A stretch of DNA of 64,000 bases from Harmonia axyridis (taxonomy: Eukaryota > Arthropoda > Insecta > Coleoptera > Coccinellidae): assembly GCF_914767665.1 (NCBI RefSeq), contig NC_059505.1, forward strand, positions 36,143,506-36,207,505, in the 5' to 3' direction. Both the position numbers and the translations under genes were made by a program. The notes beneath the pieces were generated by a model. That model was not told the DNA's origin, made no database searches, and saw only the letters and a program-made list of their open reading frames with translations. Of the stretch, positions 47,339 to 57,544 are shown one piece after another. Within the stretch, counting starts at the first letter, position 1; every line of letters starts with the position of its first letter.

Positions 47339-47664
47339 TATATTTATTTGATTGATTCTGAAAAGATAAAAAAAGTCTGTGGGTGTCATATAAGGGAAAT
47401 ACTTTGTTTTGGGGAATCAAGCAAGCTAAGGCACTTCTTAACATGTTCAGGTGTTAATAAATCTTCATACGAAGAAGAATTCACTCTAGCACAAAATGTG
47501 GCGATATGAATTTTGATGAAATAATATAGTTATATAGATATTACCAAATTTTATCAAAATCGGATGAGAATTCTAGAAGTTGAGGCTGTTATACGGATTT
47601 GCAGACATACAGACCGACAGAAAGACTAACACGTCACCAAAGTATATATTTATTTGATTGATTC
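47339..47664. mobile_element. Short interspersed insertion with ~20-bp direct-repeat flanks
   Basis: ATATTTATTTGATTGATTCT occurs at both edges (about 47340 and 47645), flanking about 285 bp beginning GAAAAGATAAAAAAAGTCTG. The inserted sequence is repeated without those flanks at about 51400-51680 with around 95 percent identity by eye. Long direct flanks fit a retroposed, SINE-like copy. I did not find a tRNA-like head or a poly(A) tail, so the class is open. Confidence 0.6.
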
Positions 47665-47749
47665 TCAAGTAAATATGCAACTTTGAATATATATAATTGT
47701 CGCATTTATAATAAGCAGAATATTTATTATTTTCTGTATATACCTGCTG

Positions 47750-47838
47750 AAATCCAAGGTTTGGCAACTTTTGCTCTCCTAGTGTCATCGGTTGTTTCAC
47801 GTCGTTTGGCGCGCTTGAAGTTTGTTTTCTGAATTTCT
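47750..47838 (-). CDS. Weak orphan exon candidate
   Basis: On the minus strand the acceptor ATCAGAAATTCAG is followed by 89 nt to a donor CAGCAG|GTATAT. One frame reads KQTSSAPNDVKQPMTLGEQK and LPNLGFQQ. CpG content (GCGCGCC, GACGTG) is higher than in the surroundings. It enters in phase 2, which also fits the exon at 53476-53802. No family is recognised. Confidence 0.3.
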
Positions 47839-47959
47839 GATATATTATGGTATTTATTTCAATACATTTTGAGTTGATATGAAACGTTGATTCACTATGG
47901 TACATTAGAAGTGCGTTCTTTGTTGAGAAACTCTCGAATTGAGTGAAATGTCGTATCAC

Positions 47960-49059
47960 TGATATGTTTTCATTTCCGCTCGCTTCATGTCAAATTTGAT
48001 AGTTCATGTTGGGGACAAAAATTGCTTACTGAAAATGACATATGCTCCCTTAATCTATGTTTATTACTCTGAGGTTACCATCAACCAAAATGGCCCATGC
48101 CGCTGTTTGATCCAATCAAGTTATTTGCCATCCTGTCCTAAAATAAATCTGATAGAACATAAAATTCGTGTGTGGCTCAGCTCGTTCAATAATCTTAATC
48201 GACTGCCCAGATGATGCACGTCTTTCCTCCCAGAATATCTCTAGTTATTATTTGTTTACTATTATCTCGATAGTATTACCGATCCTCAGATAATTAAGAG
48301 GATGGAATGTTTACATATTTACGGTGTCAATAAACTTGTCGGTACGTCCGTCACTCTGTTAATAGGTTGTTTTTATCGTAGGTATAAATGTTGGTTTTCG
48401 ATTTGAATCGAATTCGTGTTTGCCATGTAAAGTCCTTGAGAGGTGAAAATTGAGAGTAGATCAAATAAACTCGGGCGATATTCTATGGTTGTTTGATCTT
48501 GTTGAGTGCTCTGGATGATTCATCACATTTTATGAGGGTTCAGAGTGTAACACCTACTTCTAATTGAAGATTAAGTATCGCGTAATTTTTAAGATCATAC
48601 CGTTATATTTTGAGGTAGAGCAGATTCTTCATTCATTTACACCTTATAGGTGTTACATGGTTATGAGAAGTAGAAGCGATTTTACACTATGAACGAATAT
48701 TTGGTAAAAACTCCAACGAACTACCTAGATATGACTCCGACAGACTTTTTTTTTAAATCTTTTCAAAACTCAAATTTTTTTGGTCTCTCGAAATTTCTTT
48801 CAGACTATTCTGAATTACTTCGGTTTTGTGTCTGCAAATCCTTGTAACACCCACAAATATGAAATTCTTATCAGATTTTAATGAGATTATATCATATCTT
48901 ACTTGAGCATGCGTAAACATCTTCATATCTTGGTCGTAAGCCTTTCCAAAGAAAAACCAGCATTTTCGGATACTTATACGATGCGTTTTGCTCAAATCCT
49001 AATGTGAAATTTCTATTCCGATATTGTTGAAAGTTGGCTTGGGCATTTGGATTGGTTGA
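47960..49059. other. Intronic or intergenic, nothing recognised
   Basis: Short open frames only; the frame at 48753-48995 (minus) has no family resemblance. Confidence 0.4.
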
Positions 49060-49061
49060 TA

Positions 49062-49910
49062 GGCGTACAACTTTCTTCCGCTGTTTTTTCCGCAATTCGA
49101 GCCTTTATTGTAAAAAACTGGTTATACATTTGTGCATTAATTGCGTTTGATAACGATCGCGTGTGATTGCTTCAGTCTGTTTTAACCACTCATAATACAC
49201 TACGCCGAGCTAATCCCACTAAATACTGAGCATGACCTTGGAACCGTGAATATTCGGTTTGGTTGTGTAATGAACTCATTTTTTGTCGCCAGTCACAATG
49301 CGATTTCCGTTTTTGCCTTGCAAGCAGGTGTTCACAAGCAAACAAACACCGTTCAACATCTCTCGGCTTCAACTGATACGGCACCCAATTTCTTTGTTTT
49401 TGAATAATTCCTATGACTTTCAGGCGTTTTAAAATGGCTTTTTGGATCACTCTAAATGATCCTGCTAATTCTTGTTGCGTTTGACATGAGTCTTGATCAA
49501 GTAATGCCTCCAATTCTACATCTTCGAAAACCTTCTCTCTTCCACCGCCATGCTGGTCTTCGACGTCAAAATCACCGTTTTTGAAGCGTTGAAACCACTC
49601 TCGGCAGGTTCTTTCACTAATAGCGGCCTCACCATAGATATTTGAGAGAATTCGATGAGTATCATCCGCATGTTTCTTCATATTGAAGCAGAAAATTAAA
49701 ACCTCCCGTAAATGACGAGAATTTGGCTCGTTAGCTGACATGTTTGATCTAGAATAACTTTATAATGCAGGCACAAATCGACTAATATTTCGATGGCTTT
49801 ATGTTTACAAATACCTATGCTTATTGTATCACATCTACGATCTATTTATTTCGACTACCACTTATCGCTACAGCTATCTATGCAAAATGGCGAAAGCAAA
49901 GTTGTACATC
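49062..49910 (-). mobile_element. Internally deleted mariner element
   Basis: The ends are inverted and TA-flanked: AGGCGTACAACTTTC at the left (49061-49075) and AAAGTTGTACATC at the right (49898-49910). The coding part keeps the N-terminal paired-like domain (NSRHLREVLIFCFNMKKHAD, then RTCREWFQRFKNGDFDVED) and WVPYQL. It jumps near the first catalytic block into sequence corresponding to the YYEWLKQTEAITRDRYQTQL region. Most of the catalytic domain is lost. Confidence 0.85.
49190..49741 (-). pseudogene. Mariner transposase, truncated by internal deletion
   Basis: A 183-codon open frame starting MSANEPNSRHLREV. It has the helix-turn-helix domain and the linker WVPYQLKPRDVERCLFACEH. The frame then diverges at about HCDWRQK, where the intact family member has TGDEKW, so the catalytic Asp residues are missing. 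It is diverged from the intact element at 51966-53250. Confidence 0.85.
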
Positions 49911-51399
49911 TAATATAAATATAAATGATTTCGTAGGGATCCACTTTTTTCCGCTCTTGGCGCATGTCCATATTAGGTATAATCTGCGACATGAGAAAAT
50001 GTAACAACAAGAAGGCGTTTGTGAACAAACTAGGCAGAAATGTTTAACTAAACAAAGGTAGTTATTGATCAAAATAAGGAAAAACTTGAACCTTTTTTTC
50101 TGCCAAGTTTTATTGTTATTATTATTATCATACAAAAGATAGAGCAGAGAACTTAGCCTATTGCGCTCAAATAAAAAAAAAACACAATGAAAATGAAAAT
50201 AAAAACTGAATCTACAAGTCCATAAAATTGTCCAGCCTATTCTCAAAGGTGTTAATGGTGTGTGCTGATATCACTTCTTCTGGCAGAGTATTCCAAGCAT
50301 GGAAAACCCTGTTTGGCAAAAAGTACTGTCTCAAACTTCCAGTGGGTACCTTCTTGGTGTTGCATTTTTTTTTGTCAAAGCTATAGATTCAATATTTTCG
50401 ATCATTTCCTAGGTTTTCATTCTATCAAATAACTAGTGATGCATTTTATTAATTGCTTATAATTTGCTATGTCTTACAGACTCCAAAGGAAGCTTTGGTT
50501 TGATGTATCAGTATCAAATCATATTAACCCTGATTGACGTTCGCAACGCAAAAACCGATAATTCTAGATGGTGCGCTGGAATTATCGGCACTATCCCTTT
50601 TCTGGATAACGGTTCCGACATTCTAATTGTTACAATTGATCGAAAAGCCGCGTAAGAAACGTCAAAGCAATCCGTGAGATGTCGATTCATCATAGATATA
50701 TCTAACGGTCCAACAGAGGAGATCGTTGCGTTCGTTGAATCGCAACATCCTTGCATTGTTGCCGGATTTATATTTTCCTCGAGGACGGCTTTGTCTTTCA
50801 GTGAAAGGAAAAATGAGAAAAGCTCTGCCAAAAGGTGTGTCACTTTTTTTTTTCATTGAGGAAATTCGTATGTAACACTTGAAGTCTGGCCTTTTCTGTA
50901 GAAAGATTCGTCTTTATTCAACCTCTGTCATTCTTCATTAGAGTCAAATTTCTTTGTCTGCAGCACCTTCTAACCGTTGTTGTCAATGGAGTAACTTACC
51001 ATGTCATTGCTTGGTATTTATCTGAGCGCTGGGCCCGTAACCTATTGAGTGACGTGATATGATGATCCAATCCGCATTTTAAATCATCAAAATTAGACAG
51101 GTAGAACGCCTGGTATTGTGGGTCCTAAGAATTCCAATCTTAAAGTGCTGAAATACCTACAGAACCATGATGTGCATGATCAAGGCGTACCGTTTATCTC
51201 GAAGAGCTAGATTTTTTTTTTGAGCTATTAACTATTCAATCCGAAGATCCATACCAAGTTTCATTAACCTCTGATGAGAATTGTAGAACTTAAGTCTGTT
51301 ACAAGGGTTTTGCAGATAGACGGACACCTAAGCAAAGTTATTCAGAATACTTTGAAATGGTATTTTCGAGCGGAAATTTCGAAAGACCAATAAAAAAAA
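49911..51399. other. Intronic or intergenic with one CpG-richer patch
   Basis: The segment 50460-50860 has open frames on both strands (50464-50655 plus; 50514-50843 minus) and elevated CpG, but I found neither clear splice framing nor a family match. It could be a regulatory element or an unrecognised exon. Confidence 0.3.
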
Positions 51400-51690
51400 T
51401 TAATTCTGAAAAGATAAAAAAAGTCTGTCGGTGTCATATAAGGTGAATATTTTGTTTTGAAGAATCAATCAAGCTAAGGCACTAACATGTTAAGGTGTTA
51501 ATGAATCTTCATACGAAGAAGTATTCACTCCAGCACAAAATGTGGCGATATGAATTTCGATTAAATAATATAGTAATATAGATATTGCCAAATTTTATCA
51601 AAATCGGATGAGAATTCTAGAAGTTGAGGCTGTTATACGGATTTGCAGACATACAGAAAGACTTATACGTGACTAAAGTTGTTTTGAATT
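51400..51690. repeat. Second copy of the 47.3-kb interspersed repeat
   Basis: Matches 47359-47640 (GAAAAGATAAAAAAAGTCTG, 'ggtgtcatataaggtgaatattttgtttt', 'ggatttgcagacatacaga'). A more diverged relative of its 3' part lies just upstream at about 51235-51330. Confidence 0.8.
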
Positions 51691-51965
51691 GTCTTTAATA
51701 ACTGAAAATCCTGAATTTTCTTCATTTTAAAAGTTCTCTTTCATGTCCCAATTTAATTGAAAATGGTTTCCACGAAATATGTTCTATAAATAGAAAAAAG
51801 ATTAGATTTGTTGAGTTTTTAAACAGACATTTATTATTGAAGAACTCTGTTTCGTGAATTATAAATATTTCCAACGCTTCAACATTCAAATTTTTAATAA
51901 CTGTTATTAAATAACAGATATTGAAAATGTAAAAGTGTTATTAAATAACTGCTATTTTAAATGTA

Positions 51966-53250
51966 TCAGGTGTGTGAATAAGTCTTTCCCGTTTTTTTCA
52001 AATTTTTAGCCTTTATTGTGAAAAAATGGTTACAAATGAATTATTGAAAGTATTGGCCATCGCTAGCTACAACTTTTCCCCATCTTTCTGGCAACATACG
52101 AATCCCGTTGCGAAAAAATTCGACCGGTTTGGCCTCTATCCAGTCATCCACCCATTTTTTGGCTTCCTCGTAGGAATGGAAGTGCTGGTCAGCCAGGCCA
52201 TGCGTCATCGATCTGAAGAGATGGTAATCAGACGGAGCAATGTCTGGACTATACGGCGGGTGGGGTAGGACTTCCCATTTGAGCGTTTCTAAGTATGTTT
52301 TCACCGGCTGTGCAACATGTGGGCGAGCATTGTCATGTTGCAAAATAACTTTGTCGTGCCTGTCGGAGTATTGTGGCCGTTTTTCTCGCAGTGCGCGGCT
52401 CAAACGCATCAATTGTCGTCGATAGACCTCGCCTGTGATCCTTTCATTCGGTTTCAGAAGCTCATAGTAAACCACACCTAGCTGGTCCCACCATATACAG
52501 AGCATGAGCTTGGCGCCATGAATATTTGGCTTGGCCGTCGATGATGATGCATGGCCGGGTAGTCCCCATGATTTTCTTCGCTTCTGATTATCGTAACGGA
52601 TCCACTTTTCATCGCCAGTCACGATACGATGCAGAAAACCCTTTCTTTTATGTCGCTGAAGCAGCTGTTCGCAAGTGAAAAAACGCCGTTCGACGTCTCT
52701 CAGCTTCAGTTCGTACGGCACCCAATTTCCTTGCTTTTGGATCATTCCCATGGCTTTCAAACGCTTGGAAATGGTTGTTCGGTCAACTCCTAATGCTTCA
52801 GCAAGTTCTTCTTGCGTTTGACACGAATCTTCATCAAGCAAAGTCGCCAATTCTTGATCTTCAAAGATTTGCGGCCGCCCGGAACGCTCCTTGTCTTCCA
52901 CGTCGAAATCGCCACTTTTGAAGCGTCGAAACCATCCGCGAACACTTGAATCATCGACACAACCTTCTCCATAAGCTTCCTGAAGCAACCGATGCGCCTC
53001 GGCAGCAGATTTCTTCAAATTGAACCAATAAAGTGAAACTTCCCGCAAATGACGTCGACTCGGCTCAAATTTCGACATTTTCACGATTTCAAAAATTTAT
53101 GATGCGAAAAAATTTCAACTAATGTGTTAGTGTGGAATTGTTGACAGATGAATAAGCTTTGATTATGACATATGTAACCATTAAATACTCGCACAGTATT
53201 GGTGGCGCCATCTCTTACAAAAAACGGGAAAGACTTATTCACACACCTGA
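51966..53250 (-). mobile_element. Full-length mariner transposon
   Basis: A 1285-bp element with near-perfect ~30-bp TIRs (TCAGGTGTGTGAATAAGTCT at the left; AGACTTATTCACACACCTGA at the right) and TA target duplication at 51964-51965 and 53251-53252. It contains one uninterrupted transposase ORF. The TIR match, intact ORF and TA sites indicate a recent insertion that may still be capable of transposing. It lies between the two TAACAGTTATT-rich flanks. Confidence 0.95.
52041..53084 (-). CDS. Mariner transposase, intact
   Basis: 347 aa, the usual mariner length. The N-terminal bipartite helix-turn-helix domain reads RRHLREVSLYWFNLKKSAAE, then VRGWFRRFKSGDFDVEDKER. The conserved linker is WVPYEL. 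The catalytic DDD triad (DD34D) is in VTGDEKWIRYD, VILQHDNARPH and YSPDIAPSDYHLF, with the usual spacing. No stop or frameshift is present. It acts in the nucleus by cut-and-paste transposition at TA sites. The second Met (MSKFEPSRRH) may be the true start, since related proteins begin there. Subfamily placement needs a tree; the TIRs and N terminus suggest a group different from the 49-kb copy. Confidence 0.95.
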   Translation of the reverse strand: MKMSKFEPSRRHLREVSLYWFNLKKSAAEAHRLLQEAYGEGCVDDSSVRGWFRRFKSGDFDVEDKERSGRPQIFEDQELATLLDEDSCQTQEELAEALGVDRTTISKRLKAMGMIQKQGNWVPYELKLRDVERRFFTCEQLLQRHKRKGFLHRIVTGDEKWIRYDNQKRRKSWGLPGHASSSTAKPNIHGAKLMLCIWWDQLGVVYYELLKPNERITGEVYRRQLMRLSRALREKRPQYSDRHDKVILQHDNARPHVAQPVKTYLETLKWEVLPHPPYSPDIAPSDYHLFRSMTHGLADQHFHSYEEAKKWVDDWIEAKPVEFFRNGIRMLPERWGKVVASDGQYFQ

Positions 53251-53475
53251 TAAAATGATGGAAATCCATTCTGAATCGAAAATAAAATGACAGTTATTCT
53301 ATTTCCACTTTTTGATTCTATGAATCACAATTGTTTCGTTACGCAGTAGCTTCTTCAGATTTAAATTTCTAATAACTGTTACTAAATAACATAATGAAAA
53401 TTGTAAATATCGTTATTAAGTAACAGTTATGACAAAATATGAAGTGGAAATAAAGTAACTATTCCTGATACATAC

Positions 53476-53802
53476 TTCTCTACATAATCTAGATGTCTAC
53501 CGTCAAAACGGTAAAAGAGGCAACGCCGCATTCCCTTCTTCAAAAAAATAAAAAACAACGCAGCGATACTAACTAGAACATCGCGATAACCGGGAATTTT
53601 ACGATCTAGGCCATAAAGTAGACGGAAAATGCCACCGTTTAGTACTTGTCTCGTTATTTTGGACCGGAGGACGCTTTTGAATAATGGTTTCGATTCTTCG
53701 AGGCCCGATATGCCGACGTTGCTCAGGAATCTCATAACTTCGGATATGTAAAGCGCTCCGGGTCGTAAAACTCGGGGATAAACAGTTGACGAACAGGAAA
53801 CG
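53476..53802 (-). CDS. Orphan exon candidate with hydrophobic segment
   Basis: The acceptor TGCTTTACTTATAG opens 327 nt (phase 2 in, phase 2 out) ending GAGAA|GTATGT, a strong donor. The product reads VYPRVLRPGALYISEVMRFL, SNVGISGLEESKPLFKSVLR, SKITRQVLNGGIFRLLYGLD, RKIPGYRDVLVSIAALFFIF, LKKGMRRCLFYRFDG and RHLDYVEK. DVLVSIAALFFIF could be a short membrane span. The composition is clearly protein-like and CpG-rich amid AT-rich DNA. I do not recognise the family; other exons of the gene are not securely found. Confidence 0.5.
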
Positions 53803-54044
53803 CTATAAGTAAAGCAATACCATACATAACTGTTCGTTATTTATCGTGTCTGTTCGTGGTTCCGAGTATTCAAAAATTTGTGGCTAGTCTTTGGCAAGCT
53901 GCAAGTGTCAATCTTTCAAATAAATTATTTGATTTCGGCAAAGTTTTTAATTAGTTCCAGTTTGGGAATACCTATCCAACGTAAAGATTTAAACACCTTG
54001 TGTTCTATATTCGTAGAAAAGGATATTCTTCATCATATCAATCG

Positions 54045-55085
54045 CCCGTTTTTTAAAAATGTGGGGATACTGAAGACAGAGGATTCTTTAGTCTTGCAAA
54101 ATTGAATTATGTATACTCTGTGTCCGTAAAGTATGGAGCAAATTCATTTTTAGCTAAACAGACCATTTTATGAAATAATCCTGAAACACGTCGATTTCTG
54201 ATTTCAATTTACCGTATTTTAAAATAATAATCTAATATACTGGGTGAATTACTTTTGAGTAATGACGTCTCTTTTTTAAATGGAACACCCCCATTTTGTC
54301 TCAATTTTCAGATTACCCTAGCTGAGCTGATTCCAAAAATGTATCACATGTTGATTCCAATTGGTACGGGGTGGACAAAAATACAATAGTTTTGTGTGTG
54401 CTCATTAAGTAACGTGTAGCATTCTTTATCATTTAAATCAACAATATTATCAAAAATACTTATTGTCTAGCGGCAATTGGTTTGAATGTAACACCCTGTA
54501 GTTTGTTACATTTTTAGATTAATGAAAATGAGCTGTTTCCAAACATATTTGGTTCTTGTGGTCTAGCAGACAGAATATGAAAGAAATTATTTCTTATCAA
54601 TTTAAAAACATGTAATGAATGTAACAAACTAAAGGGTTTTACATTCAAACCAATTGCCGCTAGACAATAAGTATTTTGATAATATTGTTAATTTAACTAA
54701 TAAAGAATGTTATGCGTTACTTTATGAGCACACACAAAACTATTGTATTTTTGTCCACCCTGTACCAATTGGAATCAACATGTGATAAATTTTTTGAATC
54801 AGCTTAGCTAGAGTAATCGGAAAATTGAGACAAAATTGGGGTGTTCCATTTAAAAAGAATGACGGTGACGTCATTATTCGAAAGTAATTCACCCTGTATA
54901 TTAGATTATTATTTTAAAATACGGTAAATTAAAATAAAAAATCGACGTGTTTCAGGATTATTTCTTGAGATGGTTTGTTTATCTAAAGATGAATTTGTTC
55001 CATACTTTACGGACATAGTGTATACATAATTCAATTCAGCAAGAATAAATAATCCTCTGTCTTCAGTATCCCCACATTTTAAAAC
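54045..55085. mobile_element. Large palindromic element, family 'TGTGTCCGTAAAGTATGGA'
   Basis: The left part (ATGTGGGGATACTGAAGACA, then CTCTGTGTCCGTAAAGTATG, then 'acaatagttttgtgtgtgctcat', 'ttattgtctagcggcaattgg') is repeated inverted in the right part in mirror order. The centre is near 54565 and each arm is about 520 bp. No ORF is present. A solitary end of the same family follows at 55087-55140, and another copy starts at 63284. Confidence 0.85.
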
Positions 55086-55234
55086 AAAGTTTAGCTAAAA
55101 ATGAATTTGTTCCATACTTTACGGACACAGTGTATGTATTCTTTTGTTGCGTTACTGATAAAATAGATCAACTCATTTCAATTCAAGTTTTAGCCACTGG
55201 TATATGAACTTATAATTTGAAGGGAAGTAAAGAG

Positions 55235-55500
55235 TTTGTATGAAATTAACCCTTTAACACCGGCAAAATACAAATATATGCAACAGTTCTTGAGGTTCTC
55301 CACTTTCAGCGTATCATGTCGACGAACCTACCGTGCGTTCGAAATAGTTTATCTGGACGTGTATGAGTCAGAAATAATCCTTCCGGTATTATGGAGCATT
55401 AAAAGAAGGGGTGTGGAGGTATAATCCTGAAGTTGTCGCTTTTGTGAGAGGTGTTTGTTGTGATAGGACTTTCGGTTTTCATTTCACGTCAGAGAGAGAT
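55235..55500. other. Short unassigned stretch
   Basis: The open frame 55236-55424 (plus) has no recognised product. The 'ATTAACCCTTTAACACCGG' phrase is common at insect repeat edges. Confidence 0.3.
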
Positions 55501-55504
55501 GCGC

Positions 55505-55732
55505 TGCTTGCGGCTAGTTTTGAAAGATAGTATATTATGAGAAACACTACAAATTTTTGAAAATGGTAAATTATAAGAAAAGGTACAAGTTTTGAAAGAT
55601 GATATATTATGAGATGCACTGCTAGTTTTGAAAGATCGTATATAATGAGATCCCTCACAGAATGTAAAATTTGGTATATTATGAGAAACGTTCCAAGTTT
55701 TGAAATATGTTATATTATGAGAAATGCTCATA
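55505..55732 (+). repeat. TATATTATGAGAAA repeat array, plus-oriented, left block
   Basis: About six to seven imperfect units of roughly 35-40 bp with consensus 'agttttgaaagatggtatattatgagaaacgct'. The array is interrupted at 55733 by the Penelope-like insertion and resumes at 59785. Confidence 0.85.
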
Positions 55733-55812
55733 TTTAATGGATTCGGTCCTTACTTGGCGGAAATTCATTATAAATAAAATAAAACGAAGTAATTTCCACT
55801 ATGTTATTTAAT

Positions 55813-55858
55813 TGTTAGCAACAATTGTTTCGCCACACTGTGGCTTCATCAGGCTACA
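55813..55858 (-). ncRNA. Hammerhead ribozyme motif, Penelope left end
   Basis: The minus strand reads TGTAGC-CTGATGA-A-GCCAC-AGT-GTGGC-GAAA-CAATTG-TT-GCTAACA. Stem II is GCCAC/GTGGC. Stem III is the minimal A-C/G-T pairing closing an AATT loop. Stem I is TAGC/GCTA plus a possible extension across one bulged A. Cleavage would follow the second T of GTT. The extra A after CTGATGA departs from the usual core. Minimal type I hammerheads in Penelope-like elements are established. Confidence 0.7.
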
Positions 55859-55982
55859 TTTCTGAACTGATAAGAGTACAAAGGTTTTCGGAATCTTATA
55901 TAGGAGGAATTGACACAAAAATATTCGAAAGGGTATAAATTACAAAGTTATATTGGACCATTTACAGCCTGGGATTTCCAAA

Positions 55983-57431
55983 CTATCGGAAGAAATTCAA
56001 TAAAGGGGATGAGTTTACATCCGTTTGTTCGTTCAACAGAATATTTTGGGTATTATACCTGTTTATTTCCAGGGATTCTAAGAGTGTTAGTCTTAAGCTC
56101 TTGTTTTCTAAATGAAGAATTTTAAAGTTATTATTGAAGGTATGGTCCCATTCTTTTAAGTGATTCGCGTAGGTTGAAAACGAACTATCAGATGTATAAC
56201 TCTTTTGGTGTTCCTTTATCCTTTTATTGAACGATCTTCCTGTTTGTCCAATATAAACCATAGGGCAATCATTACAGGTTAACTTGTAGACACCGGATTT
56301 AGTTTCTTTATCTGTTTTGTCTTTATTGTTTTTAATGAACATCTCTAAGTTGTTACTTGTTTTGAAGGATATTGTGTAATTGAATTTTGTTTTCAAGTAT
56401 TTAGCAATCTTTTCAGAAATATTATTAACATAAGTTAACGAAAAAAATTTAGTATCAATACCATAATTTACCTTAGGGTATGTTAGACTCAAAGCTTGCT
56501 TTCTTTGTTTATTCCTCAAAATTTGATCAATAACATGTGGACTGTAACAGTTATTCACAGCTATTTGTTTAATTAAATTTAATTCTTTACAAAAATTAGC
56601 ATGATTCATAGGTATATTGATTAATCTATGGATCATACAATTGTATGCAGCCATTTTTTGGTTTAACGGGTGGTTAGAAGTAGCATGGATGGTAGTATCA
56701 GTATGTGTAGGTTTTCTAAAAATACTGAAACTATGATAGTTATTATTTCTGGTAATTGTTAAATCAAGAAAGTTGAGAGAATTGTTATGTTCAATTTCAG
56801 AAGTGAATTTGATACTTGGGTGAATGTTATTGATAAATTCTGTGAACAAAGAAAGTTGTCTATTTGTACCTTTGAAGCAACATATAATATCATCTACATA
56901 TCTAAACCAATAAAGGAAATATTTTGTGTTATTGTTAGAGTGAATTTTGTTTTCTAAATTATTCATGAATATTTCTGCTAGGATTGGACTTAAAGGGTTA
57001 CCCATAATCAAACCTTCATCAGACTTATAAATGGTTTCATTAAATTGAAAGTAATTTTGACTGAGGCATATTTCTAAGCAATTTAAAATGTCATTCATTA
57101 TAATCGGATTTGTGTTATTGGTAACAAGTAATTCTTTTATTATTTTAATAGTTTCTGCTGGGGGAATGCTAGGAAATAAGTTCTGTACATCGAAAGAAAC
57201 AAATTTAGATTTGTTGTTAGGCAAATAAATATGTTTTATTTTCTCAATCAGTTCTAAACTATTTCTTATCGAGTATACAGAATTAAATTTTGTTTCTTTT
57301 TGTATAATTGTTATTAGAGCTCTTGATAATTTGATGCTTGGTGCTGAAATGAAAGAAACTATAGGTCTGATGGGGTTATTATCTTTATGAAGCTTTACTA
57401 AAGAATATAATTTTGGAATCTGTGGATTCAT
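55983..57431 (-). CDS. Penelope-like reverse transcriptase/GIY-YIG endonuclease, 5'-truncated copy
   Basis: 482 codons, identical to the C-terminal two-thirds of the right-hand copy except for one extra Asn. It keeps the RT palm motifs (SFDVQNLFPSIPP, EGLIMGNPLSPILAEIFMNN, YWFRYVDDIICCF) and the C-terminal GIY-YIG nuclease (SGVYKLTCNDCPMVYIGQTG, RSFNKRIKEHQ). The first ATG (MNPQIPKLYSLVKLHK) lies inside the domain because the N-terminal part was lost at the junction. Confidence 0.92.
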   Translation of the reverse strand: MNPQIPKLYSLVKLHKDNNPIRPIVSFISAPSIKLSRALITIIQKETKFNSVYSIRNSLELIEKIKHIYLPNNKSKFVSFDVQNLFPSIPPAETIKIIKELLVTNNTNPIIMNDILNCLEICLSQNYFQFNETIYKSDEGLIMGNPLSPILAEIFMNNLENKIHSNNNTKYFLYWFRYVDDIICCFKGTNRQLSLFTEFINNIHPSIKFTSEIEHNNSLNFLDLTITRNNNYHSFSIFRKPTHTDTTIHATSNHPLNQKMAAYNCMIHRLINIPMNHANFCKELNLIKQIAVNNCYSPHVIDQILRNKQRKQALSLTYPKVNYGIDTKFFSLTYVNNISEKIAKYLKTKFNYTISFKTSNNLEMFIKNNKDKTDKETKSGVYKLTCNDCPMVYIGQTGRSFNKRIKEHQKSYTSDSSFSTYANHLKEWDHTFNNNFKILHLENKSLRLTLLESLEINRYNTQNILLNEQTDVNSSPLLNFFR

Positions 57432-57497
57432 TAAAATAAGTTTGTGTGTTTGTTGATTTTGGAAAAGACTAACGGATTGATTTATTGTTTCTTTTAT

Positions 57498-57500
<3 letters not shown>

Positions 57501-57538
<38 letters not shown>
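57501..57538. repeat. Poly(T) run of 38 at the Penelope junction
   Basis: An uninterrupted homopolymer separating the two head-to-head copies. Read from the left copy it is poly(A) placed 5' of the truncated element, so it is not an ordinary 3' tail. It may mark the join formed during insertion. Confidence 0.95.

Positions 57539-57540
<2 letters not shown>

Positions 57541-57544
<4 letters not shown>

Noticed and set aside
47300..47959. Open frames of 69 and 128 codons
   Set aside because: They mostly overlap the interspersed repeat at 47339-47664; only the small 47750-47838 segment with splice-like borders was kept as a weak candidate.
57444..57540. N-terminal extension of the Penelope ORF containing a poly-Phe run
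   Set aside because: The frame reads through the T38 junction and antisense sequence of the other copy, starts at a non-ATG codon and cannot be part of the native protein.
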